DNA from: JAAFIP01 sp043778205
Lineage (GTDB): Bacteria > Pseudomonadota > Gammaproteobacteria > Burkholderiales > Burkholderiaceae_C
Reading direction: 5' to 3'
DNA: 50,108 bases
NCBI GenBank assembly: GCA_043778205.1
Contig: JAYWGO010000145.1
Location: 1 to 50,108 of the forward strand
The stretch's first letter is position 1; the number at the start of each line of letters is the position of its first letter. Under the pieces are notes generated by a model. It worked only from the letters and a program-made list of their open reading frames with translations, was not told the origin of the DNA and made no database searches. Both the position numbers and the translations under genes were made by a program. Shown piece after piece: positions 32,060 to 39,547 of this stretch.

Positions 32060-33280
32060 TCATGTTAGCCGGTCAAGCCACTGCGTAAATACCCATAGCA
32101 CTACCAGCATGAAGGCAATGGCCGGCATCATGACCGCCAGCCCGGCCCAGGCTGCAAACAGGCCCAGCAGGGGCGGCAGCACGGCAGCGCCTGCGTAGGC
32201 GCTGCCTGCCTGGCGGCCAATCACCAGGCGGGCCGTGTCGGGGGCAAAGCGGCGCGCGGTCTCGTGCATCAGGCTGGGGTAGATAGGCGCAAAGCCTACG
32301 CCCATCACAACCACTGCCAGCAGCGACAGCCAGGTAGGGCCGTTAAAGGCAAACAGCAGCGCTGCCAGCGTAGAGACTGCAATGCCGGCCCGCACCAGCA
32401 CACGGTTGCCCCAATGGTTGGCCACCAAGCCCACCGCAAAGCGCCCGGTCATGATGGCCCCAAAGTAGACTGACATCCACAACCCCGCCTGCGCGGGCGT
32501 GAACTGGCGGCTGCCCACCAAGATGCTGGCCAGCCAAATGCCCACGCTGCCCTCAGCCGCCACGTACAAAAAGAAAGTCAGTGGTGCCAGCCAAACAGCC
32601 AGTGTGCTGGTGGCCTTGACGGGCGCGTTGCTAGCATGCGCTTTGTCAGCATGCGCTTTGTCAGCATGCGCGTTGTCGGTGGTCTCCTGCGCGTTGCTGT
32701 TGGGCGCTTGTTTCCACAAACGCAGCGTTAAACCCAACACCACAGCCAGGGCCAGCTGCACCAGGCCTAGCGTGAGCGCGCCGCGTTGCCAGCCTGCGGG
32801 GCTGGCCATAGCGGCCCCTAACACCAGCGGCCCAATCGTTACCCCTACCCCCCAAAAGCCGTGCAACCAGTTCATGTGGCGCGCGCTGTAGTGCTGGGCC
32901 ACAAAGTTGTTCAGCGCAGAGTCCACCGCGCCGCAGCCCAAACCCATCGGCACGGCCAGCACTATGAGCCAAATAAAACTGGGCACCACCGCAAAGCCCA
33001 CCAAGGCCAAGCCTGTCAGCAAGCAGCTGATGGCAGTGACCAGGCCCGAGCCGAGTTTTTTAATCACCGGCCCACCAAAAAAGCCTGATACCGCACCGCT
33101 GACTGTAAACGCAATAACGATGCCGCTCAGCGCCTCTAGTGGCTGGCCAAAGGTTTGCCGCACTGCGGGCCAGGCGGTGCCCATCACCGCGTCGGGCAGG
33201 CCAATGCTGATGAACGAGATGTAAATAATGCCAAGTAAAAAGAGCTGCGCCAAGGGAGAATCTTTCAAGTTAAAAGCCAA
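32060..33280 (-). CDS. MFS transporter with a tandem repeat in its central loop
   Basis: A 406-residue permease with about 12 hydrophobic spans (for example FISIGLPDAVMGTAWPAVRQ; LPDAVMGTAWP is typical of FucP/YbjJ-like MFS members). The central cytoplasmic loop carries HADKAHADKAHASNA, encoded by three 15-bp tandem copies (32634-32678), which lengthen the loop. The start appears to be TTG 33280, overlapping the upstream FAD-enzyme gene by 11 bp. It is the last gene of the Rieske/glutamine synthetase cluster and may import that pathway's substrate. Substrate unknown. Confidence 0.85.
   Translation of the reverse strand: MAFNLKDSPLAQLFLLGIIYISFISIGLPDAVMGTAWPAVRQTFGQPLEALSGIVIAFTVSGAVSGFFGGPVIKKLGSGLVTAISCLLTGLALVGFAVVPSFIWLIVLAVPMGLGCGAVDSALNNFVAQHYSARHMNWLHGFWGVGVTIGPLVLGAAMASPAGWQRGALTLGLVQLALAVVLGLTLRLWKQAPNSNAQETTDNAHADKAHADKAHASNAPVKATSTLAVWLAPLTFFLYVAAEGSVGIWLASILVGSRQFTPAQAGLWMSVYFGAIMTGRFAVGLVANHWGNRVLVRAGIAVSTLAALLFAFNGPTWLSLLAVVVMGVGFAPIYPSLMHETARRFAPDTARLVIGRQAGSAYAGAAVLPPLLGLFAAWAGLAVMMPAIAFMLVVLWVFTQWLDRLT
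32634..32678. repeat. 15-bp tandem repeat, three copies
   Basis: GCATGCGCTTTGTCA occurs twice in perfect tandem. A third copy, GCATGCGCGTTGTCG, has two changes. It encodes ADKAH units on the minus strand inside the MFS loop. Being in frame, copy-number change would not disrupt the protein. Confidence 0.85.
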
Positions 33281-34697
33281 CGACCCGGCCTGGATTGAGC
33301 AAGTTCTGCGGGTCGAGTGCCCGCTTTACTGCGCGCATCATGTCCAGTGCTACAGCGCTTTTGTAGTGCGGTAGCTCGTTTATTTTCAAGCTGCCCACGC
33401 CGTGCTCTGCGCTGATGCTGCCCTGGTGTTGCAGCACACTGTCGTACACCAGCGTGTTGACCGCAGCTTCTTGGGTGGCTAAAAACTGCGGGCCATCTGC
33501 GCCTTCGGGGCATTGCACGTTGTAGTGCAAGTTGCCGTCGCCTAAATGGCCAAAGTTAACCAAGCGCACACCGGGCACATGCTGTTGCAGCAGCGCGTCG
33601 GTGCGGGCCACAAACTCGGGGATGCGCGATACGGGAATGGAGATGTCGTGTTTGATGTTCAGGCCTTCTTCGGCCTGCGCCAGCGGAATGCTCTCGCGCA
33701 CATGCCACAGCGCCTTGGCCTGGGCCATGCTTTCGGCGATCACCGCGTCGGTAATGAGCTCGCTTTCCAGGGCTTGCTCCATCAGAGATTCAAAGCGCTG
33801 CCGCGCATGGGCCTCGCTCTCAAAATCACTGTTTTCTAGCAGCACGCAGTAGGGCCCGCTGCCCAGCAGGGGCACCCGCTGCTGGGGAAAGTGTGTGGCC
33901 ACCAAAGACAGCGCAAACTGCCCCATCAGCTCAAAGCCCGTGAGCCCGCTGGCCAGGTGCTTTTGCGCCAGGCCCAGCAGCTGCACTGCCGCGCCTAGCG
34001 AGGGCACCGCCGCCCAGGCCGTCAGCCGCGCTGCGGGCTGCGGGTACAGCTTGAGCGTGGCGGCGGTGATGATGCCCAGCGTGCCCTCGCTGCCCACGAT
34101 TAAGTTGCGCAGGTCGTAGCCGGTGTTGTCTTTGCGCAGGCCGCTCAGGCCGTCCCACACCTGGCCCTGGGCTGTGACGACCTCCAGGCCCAGGCACAGG
34201 TCGCGTGCGTTGCCGTAGCGCAGCACCTGGGTGCCGCCTGCGTTGCTGCCCAGGTTGCCGCCAATGGTGCAGCTGCCCTCGGCCGCCAGGCTGAGCGGGA
34301 ACAAAAACCCGGCTTGTTCGGCAGCGGCTTGTAGGGTGTGCAAAATGCAGCCGGCCTCTACCGTGATGGTCAGGTTGGCAGGGTCCAGGCTGCGCACCGC
34401 CGCCATGCGCTGCAGGCTGAGCACCACTTGCGTGCCGCTGTCGTCTGGCGTGGAGCCCACCACCAAGCCGGTGTTGCCCCCTTGCGGCACAATGCTGACC
34501 GGCAGGCCTGCTGCGCGCGCTGCAGCGCAGGCTTGCACTACGGCCGCCACCTCAGCCGCCGAACCGGGCCGCACCACGGCCAGCGCCTTGCCGCGCACGC
34601 GCTTGCGCCAGTCTTGCTCGTAAGCGGACAGGTCGCCATCGGTTAGCACATGGGGGTGGCCAAGGGCTTGGCGCAGGGTGTTTAGCAAATCTTGCAT
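33270..34697 (-). CDS. FAD-linked dehydrogenase, D-lactate/D-2-hydroxyglutarate type
   Basis: A 475-residue VAO-fold flavoprotein. The N-terminal FAD-binding domain includes VVRPGSAAEVAAVVQACAAA, VPQGGNTGLVVGSTPD, and EGSCTIGGNLGSNAGGTQVL then RYGNARDLCLGLE. The C-terminal part carries NFGHLGDGNLHYNVQCPEG and SAEHGVGSLKINELPHYKS, with metal/substrate-site His, as in D-2-hydroxyacid dehydrogenases. It likely oxidises a D-2-hydroxy acid in the cytosol or at the membrane. The ATG at 34697 coincides with the edge of repeat copy 6. It overlaps the MFS gene downstream by 11 bp. Confidence 0.9.
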   Translation of the reverse strand: MQDLLNTLRQALGHPHVLTDGDLSAYEQDWRKRVRGKALAVVRPGSAAEVAAVVQACAAARAAGLPVSIVPQGGNTGLVVGSTPDDSGTQVVLSLQRMAAVRSLDPANLTITVEAGCILHTLQAAAEQAGFLFPLSLAAEGSCTIGGNLGSNAGGTQVLRYGNARDLCLGLEVVTAQGQVWDGLSGLRKDNTGYDLRNLIVGSEGTLGIITAATLKLYPQPAARLTAWAAVPSLGAAVQLLGLAQKHLASGLTGFELMGQFALSLVATHFPQQRVPLLGSGPYCVLLENSDFESEAHARQRFESLMEQALESELITDAVIAESMAQAKALWHVRESIPLAQAEEGLNIKHDISIPVSRIPEFVARTDALLQQHVPGVRLVNFGHLGDGNLHYNVQCPEGADGPQFLATQEAAVNTLVYDSVLQHQGSISAEHGVGSLKINELPHYKSAVALDMMRAVKRALDPQNLLNPGRVVGF

Positions 34698-34751
34698 ACT
34701 ATAAATTTAATAGCTGCTTGTGCAGCATTTCCTTGGGCGAGAGGGCTAAAA
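34697..34751 (-). repeat. Dispersed repeat, copy 6
   Basis: On the plus strand it reads TACTATAAATTTAATAGCTG, then TTGTGCAGCATTTCCTTGGG, then CGAGAGGGCTAAAA. Its AT-rich end runs directly into the start codon of the FAD dehydrogenase gene: the T of TACTAT is the first base of the ATG (minus strand). Confidence 0.85.
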
Positions 34752-34762
34752 CGTGTTGAGAA

Positions 34763-34784
34763 TGCACCAATATTGCACCAATAT
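34763..34784. repeat. 11-bp direct repeat, two copies
   Basis: TGCACCAATAT occurs twice in perfect tandem in the 37-bp gap between repeat copy 6 and the ferredoxin stop codon. Purpose unknown; a slippage product is likely. Confidence 0.5.
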
Positions 34785-34788
34785 TGGG

Positions 34789-35133
34789 TTAATACTGTGT
34801 TAAGGGCAGCCCCATGCGCAGGCCGTCTAGCGCGGCGGTGGCCACCAGCTGGCAGCTTAGGCGGCTGTTGGGCAGGCGTGGTGCGGCGGTCATCTCTAGC
34901 ATAGACAGCTCGTCTGCGCTGGGCGCGGGCAGCTTGTCCAGCCACGCGCTGTCTACATACACATGGCAGGTGGCACAGTTTAGGCTGCCGCCGCAGTCGG
35001 CGGCAATGCCGTCAATACCTGCTTGCGTAGCGCCCTGCATGAGTGACTGGCCATTTTTAACACTAAAACTGCTTATGGCCCAAGGAATTTGGTCTTCTAT
35101 AGCTATTAAATAGATAGTAATTAAATTATGCAT
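34789..35133 (-). CDS. 2Fe-2S ferredoxin with a repeat-derived N-terminus
   Basis: A 114-residue adrenodoxin/putidaredoxin-type ferredoxin, an electron carrier probably feeding the nearby Rieske oxygenase. The cluster ligands are visible as ADCGGSLNCATCHVY plus a fourth Cys in SRLSCQL. The first about 25 residues (MHNLITIYLIAIEDQIPWAI) are encoded by repeat copy 7. They replace the usual short beta-hairpin that precedes the conserved NGQSLMQGATQAGIDGI. ITIYLI could still serve as strand 1, so the protein may be functional. The next in-frame Met is at 35045, inside the conserved core. The start is 6 bp after the glutamine synthetase-like stop. Confidence 0.85.
   Translation of the reverse strand: MHNLITIYLIAIEDQIPWAISSFSVKNGQSLMQGATQAGIDGIAADCGGSLNCATCHVYVDSAWLDKLPAPSADELSMLEMTAAPRLPNSRLSCQLVATAALDGLRMGLPLTQY
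35066..35120 (+). repeat. Dispersed repeat, copy 7 (diverged, in coding sequence)
   Basis: It reads ACTGCTTATGGCCCAAGGAA, then TTTGGTCTTC, then TATAGCTATTAAATAGATAG. It is recognisable by the CCCAAGGAA block and by TAGCTATTAAAT, but the middle has drifted. On the minus strand it encodes roughly residues 5-23 of the ferredoxin. Confidence 0.7.
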
Positions 35134-35139
35134 GGTGTT

Positions 35140-36636
35140 TTAAAAGCGGGCAAATATTTCGCGGCGTTGCCAGTCGGTTTTGTCTTGCGCGGCTGCGTAG
35201 CGCGCAGTTTCTTGGCGTTTGATGGTGCAAAAGTAATCCACAAAATTTGGCCCCAAGGCCGCGCACAGCACAGCATCAGACTGCAGTGCCTGCAGCGCCT
35301 CGTCTAGCGACATGGGCAGCTTGGCGGCGCCGGCCTGGTAGGGCGACTCTGTGGCTGCGGGGGGTGCAAGCTGGCGGGCTATGCCGTCCAGCCCGGCGTA
35401 GATTTGCGAGGCCAGGTACAGGTAGGGGTTGGCCAGGGGCTCGCCCACGCGGTTTTCGATGCGGGTGGCACCTGGCTGTTCGCTTGGGGCTATCACGCGC
35501 AGCATGGCGCCTCGGTTGTCGTGGCCCCACACCACACTCTGTGGTGCCAGCGCGTTGGCCGCAAAGCGGGCGTAGGCGTTGATGCTGGGGTTACTTAGCG
35601 CAGTGGCCCCGCGCGCATGCGCCAGCAGGCCGGCCAGGTAATGGCAGCCTGTGGGGCTTAAGTAGCTGGCGGCTTGCAGGGGCTTAGGCAGCGGTAGCAT
35701 GGCCTGCACGGGGGCCATGGCGCGCTTGTACCAGTCCTGTAGTGCCTCGGGTGGCAAGGGCAGTGCCAGTGCGTTGTTGCTGTCTTCCAAGCTGACCAGG
35801 GACTGGTGCAAATGCCAGCCACTGCCCATCACGTGGGGAAACGGCGGCTGGCACATGAAAGTGGCGTGGTAGCCCGCGCGGCGCAAGGCCTGGCGGGTAG
35901 CGCTGCGAAACAGCACCATGTTGTCAGCGGCTATCAAAGCATCGGTAGGCGCAAACACAGCCTCCACCTGCGACGGGCCAAACTCAATCTCTAGTGAGGT
36001 GAGCGGCAAGCCCAGCGCCTGCGCTGTCTCGCGCACAATGCGCAGGGGCGCTTCGCACAGGTCGGTGTACTGCTCAGACAGCAGCTTGTAGCCGGGGTGC
36101 ACCACCGACACAGCAGGCGGCAGGCCGGGCCAGTCGGCCAGCTCTGGGTCCAGCTGGGGGCGGGTGCTTTCAATTTTGTAGATATGAAACTCCACCTCTA
36201 GCCCGCAGCGCAGGCCCAGGCCTTGGGCTTCAAGCTGGTCAAGGGCGGTTTTTAGCATCTGCCGCGTGTCTACCGCCAGCGGGCGACCGTCGGCATGGTG
36301 CAGCTGCCCTTGCATCCACGCCGTGCCCGGTGCCCACGGCAGCTCTTGGTAGCTTTCCAGCACAGGGCGCAAAGTCAGGTTGGCGGCATGGGCCAGGGCG
36401 CCCAGCTCGGGCAGGGCGTGCATGCTGTCAGCTTCAAACACTTTAAAAGCGGTGCGGTCTGAGGAATCTTTTAGCGCCAGCGTGCCCACCATGCCTATGC
36501 CGTGGTGCAGCGCGTCTTCTACCGCTAGCGGCATCAGGGTTTTGCTGCGCAGCTCGCCATGCACATCGCACCAGGCCAAGCGCACCTGGTTAATGTTAGA
36601 CGCGGCCATGCGCTTTAAGGTGTCTTCAATGGTCAT
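35140..36636 (-). CDS. Glutamine synthetase family protein
   Basis: A 498-residue GlnA-like ligase, probably a gamma-glutamyl transfer enzyme rather than housekeeping glutamine synthetase. The N-terminal beta-grasp region is VRLAWCDVHGELRSKTLMPL. Catalytic-domain marks are CGLEVEFHIYK, LEIEFGPSQVEAVFAPTDAL, GSGWHLHQSLVS and the RIENRVGEPLANPYLYLASQ region. The start ATG 36636 overlaps the Rieske gene stop (ATGA). Its partners resemble amine-degrading clusters where a GS-like enzyme glutamylates an amine before dioxygenation (for example aniline), but the substrate is not shown. Confidence 0.9.
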   Translation of the reverse strand: MTIEDTLKRMAASNINQVRLAWCDVHGELRSKTLMPLAVEDALHHGIGMVGTLALKDSSDRTAFKVFEADSMHALPELGALAHAANLTLRPVLESYQELPWAPGTAWMQGQLHHADGRPLAVDTRQMLKTALDQLEAQGLGLRCGLEVEFHIYKIESTRPQLDPELADWPGLPPAVSVVHPGYKLLSEQYTDLCEAPLRIVRETAQALGLPLTSLEIEFGPSQVEAVFAPTDALIAADNMVLFRSATRQALRRAGYHATFMCQPPFPHVMGSGWHLHQSLVSLEDSNNALALPLPPEALQDWYKRAMAPVQAMLPLPKPLQAASYLSPTGCHYLAGLLAHARGATALSNPSINAYARFAANALAPQSVVWGHDNRGAMLRVIAPSEQPGATRIENRVGEPLANPYLYLASQIYAGLDGIARQLAPPAATESPYQAGAAKLPMSLDEALQALQSDAVLCAALGPNFVDYFCTIKRQETARYAAAQDKTDWQRREIFARF

Positions 36637-38102
36637 GGGGTGTTCCACGGGGCTGCTGCCCGTTTGCTATGGGCTTGGGTCTGCCACCAGCCTTGCCAGC
36701 TGTCAGCGGGGGCAAAGCCGTCGATCGTATCAGGCCCGGTCATCTGCGCTGCCTGCGCGCTGTCGGCGCAGTGGGGCGCGGGGCTGCCCGCTGCTACTGC
36801 TTCAATGGCTTTGTGCAGCGCGCGGCGGTGGGCCATGATGGCTTTGTCGCTGGTACCCAAATGCTCACGGGTGCGGTCTTGTACTGCGCCCATGCTTTCT
36901 ACGGCCCACTGGTCGTGCACGTTAATGTCGTCTTCGCCCATGCCCAGGAAGGTGCTGGTTTGTTGCTCAGCGGGGTTAAAGCCCCAGGCGTTGTGGCGGC
37001 CCGCCAGGGGCAGGTAGTCGGGCATGGTGGTGTACTGCAGGCGCTGGGCGCGCATGGCCTCTTTGTCTACCGGGCCTGCAAAGCTGGTGAACAGGCTGTA
37101 CCAGTAGGTGTGCGTGTCGTCTACCGGCAGGTGTATTTGCGTGATCGTCATCGACTCACTTAAAGGGATCACAAAAGTGTGCGGAAAAATGGCGTTGGTT
37201 ACCCGCACGTGCATGGTGGTGTCGCTGAGTTGTCTTAAGGCGGTTAGGCGCATGCCCGAAGGCGTGGGCTCGCAGCGAATGTCGGGCCGGTGCAGCTCGC
37301 GCATCACGCGCGTCATGGGCCACTTTTGCCCACCCATGGGGCCGTCAGCATCGCCCGCGCTGGCGCTGCGAAACTGTTTGCCTGCGGCGTTATCGCCCAC
37401 ATCTTGCAGCCCGGCATCGTTAAAAAACCGGTGCAAGAAAGACGGGTGCGCCGGGTCAATGCCCACTTCAAAGGCTTGCAACCAGTTGGCTTGCCACAGG
37501 CCTTTGAAGGCAAAGCTGTGGCTGGCCGGGGCGCTGTAGCAGTCAAAGCGGGGGAAGGGCGGTGCAGCGCCGTCGCCCAGCCACGCAAACAGCACGCCCG
37601 ACTTTTCTAGCACCGGGTAGCTGCGCTGCTGTATGCGCGTGCACAGCTGGCTGCCCAAAGGCTCGGCAGGGGTTTCAAGGCACTGGCCGGTAGAGTCAAA
37701 CTTCCAGCCGTGGAAGGGGCAGCGGATGCCGGTGTGGGTTTGGCCAGCGCTGTCCACCGTTATCTCGTAGCGCGCAAAGGCCAGGTCTGCGCCCCGGTGC
37801 GGGCAGTCGCGGTCGAGCAGGCCGTAGCTGGGGCTGGGGTTTGTTGTGTTTGCACTGTGGGGCGCATTTTGAAACAGCACAAAGTTTTGCCCCAGCGCGC
37901 GCACGGCTTTAACAGGCCGGGGGCCGTGCGCCGTGGCCATGCGCGGGTCTAGCGCAGGGTTAAATTCATCTACCAGCGCAATCGGCTGCCAATACTGGCG
38001 CATCAGCGCGCCGCAGGGCGTGCCCGGGCCTGTTTGGGTAAGGAGGTCGCTGTGTTCTTGTTTCACAATTTGAATGTGCTGGGTGCGCCCATCATAGAGC
38101 AA
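36633..38102 (-). CDS. Rieske non-heme iron oxygenase, alpha subunit
   Basis: A ring-hydroxylating or demethylating oxygenase of about 489 residues, phthalate-dioxygenase/LigX-like. It opens as typical members do with SDLLTQTGPGTPCGALMRQY. The Rieske cluster ligands are CPHRGADL ... CPFHGW, but 25 residues separate them instead of the more usual 16-18. The mononuclear iron site is DPAHPSFLH (Asp, two His). The start is uncertain. ATG 38123 would overlap maiA. TTG 38102 has AAGGA upstream, and GTG 38066 fits the family best. It leads the minus-strand cluster with the GS-like ligase, ferredoxin and FAD enzyme. It needs an electron donor; the ferredoxin is a candidate. Confidence 0.88.
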   Translation of the reverse strand: MLYDGRTQHIQIVKQEHSDLLTQTGPGTPCGALMRQYWQPIALVDEFNPALDPRMATAHGPRPVKAVRALGQNFVLFQNAPHSANTTNPSPSYGLLDRDCPHRGADLAFARYEITVDSAGQTHTGIRCPFHGWKFDSTGQCLETPAEPLGSQLCTRIQQRSYPVLEKSGVLFAWLGDGAAPPFPRFDCYSAPASHSFAFKGLWQANWLQAFEVGIDPAHPSFLHRFFNDAGLQDVGDNAAGKQFRSASAGDADGPMGGQKWPMTRVMRELHRPDIRCEPTPSGMRLTALRQLSDTTMHVRVTNAIFPHTFVIPLSESMTITQIHLPVDDTHTYWYSLFTSFAGPVDKEAMRAQRLQYTTMPDYLPLAGRHNAWGFNPAEQQTSTFLGMGEDDINVHDQWAVESMGAVQDRTREHLGTSDKAIMAHRRALHKAIEAVAAGSPAPHCADSAQAAQMTGPDTIDGFAPADSWQGWWQTQAHSKRAAAPWNTP

Positions 38103-38121
38103 TCGGGTTATCCTTAAAGCC

Positions 38122-38760
38122 ATGAAACTCTATAACTTTTTCCGCTCCTCTGCCTCATTTCGCGTGCGTATCGCGCTCAACCTTAAAGGCATCCCTTATG
38201 AATACATCAGTGTGCATCTGGCCAAAGGTGAGCATAAAAAGCCCGCCTACGCGGCCCTGGCGGCCGACGGCCTGGTGCCCCTGCTAGACACCGGCACGGC
38301 CAAGCTCAGCCAGTCGATGGCCATCATCGAGTACCTGGACGAGACCCACCCCACCCCAGCGCTGCTGCCTGCAGACGCGCTAGGCCGCCACCATGTGCGC
38401 GCCCTGGCGCAAAGCATTGCCTGCGAAATCCACCCGCTGAACAACCTGCGCGTGCTGAAGTATTTAACCGGCCCGCTTAAGCTAGACGAAGACACTAAAA
38501 ACACCTGGTACCAGCACTGGGTGCGCAGCGGCCTTTTAAGCTTTGAGAACCAGCTTGCAACATTGCCCGCTGGCATGTACTGCTATGGCAACACCCCCAC
38601 ACTGGCCGACTGCTGCCTGGTGCCGCAAATCTTCAACGCCCAACGCTTTGGCTGTGACCTCACAGGCCTGCCCCGCACCATGGCCGCCTTTGACGCCTGC
38701 ATGCAGCTAGCAGCCTTCCAAAAAGCCCAGCCGTCGAGTTGCCCGGATTTTGAGGCCTAA
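38122..38760 (+). CDS. maiA: Maleylacetoacetate isomerase (zeta-class GST)
   Basis: A 212-residue zeta GST, which isomerises maleylacetoacetate or maleylpyruvate with glutathione. The hallmark SSASFRVRIALNLKGIPYEY at residues 9-28 contains the zeta-class active-site Ser-Ser. QSMAIIEYLDETHPTPALLP and the C-terminal TLADCCLVPQIFNAQRF follow. It starts at the same place as the divergent Rieske gene, so the two promoters face away from a common region. This position links aromatic breakdown to the cluster, consistent with a homogentisate or gentisate type route, but the other enzymes are not here. Confidence 0.93.
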   Translation: MKLYNFFRSSASFRVRIALNLKGIPYEYISVHLAKGEHKKPAYAALAADGLVPLLDTGTAKLSQSMAIIEYLDETHPTPALLPADALGRHHVRALAQSIACEIHPLNNLRVLKYLTGPLKLDEDTKNTWYQHWVRSGLLSFENQLATLPAGMYCYGNTPTLADCCLVPQIFNAQRFGCDLTGLPRTMAAFDACMQLAAFQKAQPSSCPDFEA

Positions 38761-38761
38761 A

Positions 38762-38809
38762 TTTACAGAGCAGGGCTAATTTAGGTACAATGTTATGTAC
38801 GTAAATAAC
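38762..38809 (+). promoter_or_regulatory. yefM-yoeB promoter with overlapping operator
   Basis: TTTACA (38762-38767) and TACAAT (38786-38791) form a -35/-10 pair with an 18-bp spacer. The -10 overlaps an inverted repeat, TACA-ATGTTA-TGTA (38786-38799), and GTTAT...ATAAC continues to 38809. E. coli YefM binds operators with a TGTACA core, so this fits negative autoregulation. Confidence 0.55.
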
Positions 38810-38831
38810 CTCCATACCTCCCACACAGCCC

Positions 38832-39092
38832 ATGCACGCCGTTACCTACACCCAAGCCCGCACCCACTTTGCTGCCATGCTGGACAAAGTGAACGACGAC
38901 CATGCGCCAGTGCTGATTACGCGCCAGCAGGGCAAGCCGGCGGTGCTGATGAGCCTGGAAGATTTTTCAGCTTGGGAAGAAACCGCTTACCTGCTGCGCT
39001 CGCCAGAAAACGCGCGCCGCCTTAAAGGCGCGATCGACCGGTTGAACCAAGGCCAAGGCATTGCACGGGACGTATCCGACTTGGCTGATTAG
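38832..39092 (+). CDS. yefM: YefM/Phd family antitoxin
   Basis: An 86-residue antitoxin. The Phd/YefM N-terminal DNA-binding region is MHAVTYTQARTHFAAMLDKV, then ITRQQGKPAVLMSLEDFSAW. The C-terminal half (ETAYLLRSPENARRLKGAID) is the toxin-neutralising part. The stop is 5 bp before the yoeB start. No strong Shine-Dalgarno site is visible. A promoter with an overlapping palindrome precedes it. Confidence 0.93.
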   Translation: MHAVTYTQARTHFAAMLDKVNDDHAPVLITRQQGKPAVLMSLEDFSAWEETAYLLRSPENARRLKGAIDRLNQGQGIARDVSDLAD

Positions 39093-39097
39093 CCGCC

Positions 39098-39355
39098 ATG
39101 CGCGCATTGAAATTTGACTCCGATGCATGGGACGACTATCTTTACTGGCAAAGCACCGACAAAGCCATGCTCAAACGCATCAACGGCTTGGTCAAAGAGG
39201 TACTGCGTGACCCGTATGTGGGCACTGGCAAACCCGAACCTTTAAAACACGAACTGTCGGGTTGGTGGTCGCGCAGGGTAACCGACGAACACCGTTTGGT
39301 ATACCGCCTGGTCGGCAACACCGTGGAGATAGCGAAGATTCGCTACCACTATTAA
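39098..39355 (+). CDS. yoeB: YoeB toxin, ribosome-dependent mRNA interferase
   Basis: An 85-residue RelE-fold toxin that cleaves mRNA in the ribosomal A site. The whole signature is intact: FDSDAWDDYLYWQSTDKAML, GTGKPEPLKHELSGWWSRRV, DEHRLVYRL and the C-terminal IRYHY with the catalytic His and Tyr. The matching antitoxin directly precedes it, so the module looks functional. Confidence 0.95.
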   Translation: MRALKFDSDAWDDYLYWQSTDKAMLKRINGLVKEVLRDPYVGTGKPEPLKHELSGWWSRRVTDEHRLVYRLVGNTVEIAKIRYHY

Positions 39356-39493
39356 TATGCGTTTTTACGCGCGGTATGGGGGAGTCAGACATCCCAGCGC
39401 AGCGCAGCGCCGAACACACATTGCTGGGCATAGTGCGGCAACCTTTAACCACGAACCATTCATTGGACACTAGCCATGCGACCAGCCACTGAA

Positions 39494-39547
39494 TACTATA
39501 AAAAGCATAGCTACTTAATTAGCATTTCCTTGGGACAGAAGACCAAT
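39494..39547 (-). repeat. Dispersed repeat, copy 8
   Basis: On the plus strand it reads TACTATAAAAAGCATAGCTA, then CTTAATTAGCATTTCCTTGG, then GACAGAAGACC. It is a diverged copy ending next to the ATG of the 39548 gene. The region from 39356 to 39493 holds no gene I can support. Confidence 0.75.

Noticed and set aside
38066..38123. ATG 38123 as start of the Rieske gene
   Set aside because: It would overlap the maiA start on the other strand. The family usually begins near the QEHSDLLTQTGPG segment, so a later start is more likely, though not proven.
39357..39473. 38-codon frame after yoeB
   Set aside because: It has no ribosome-binding site, no recognisable family and a composition typical of non-coding sequence; probably chance.
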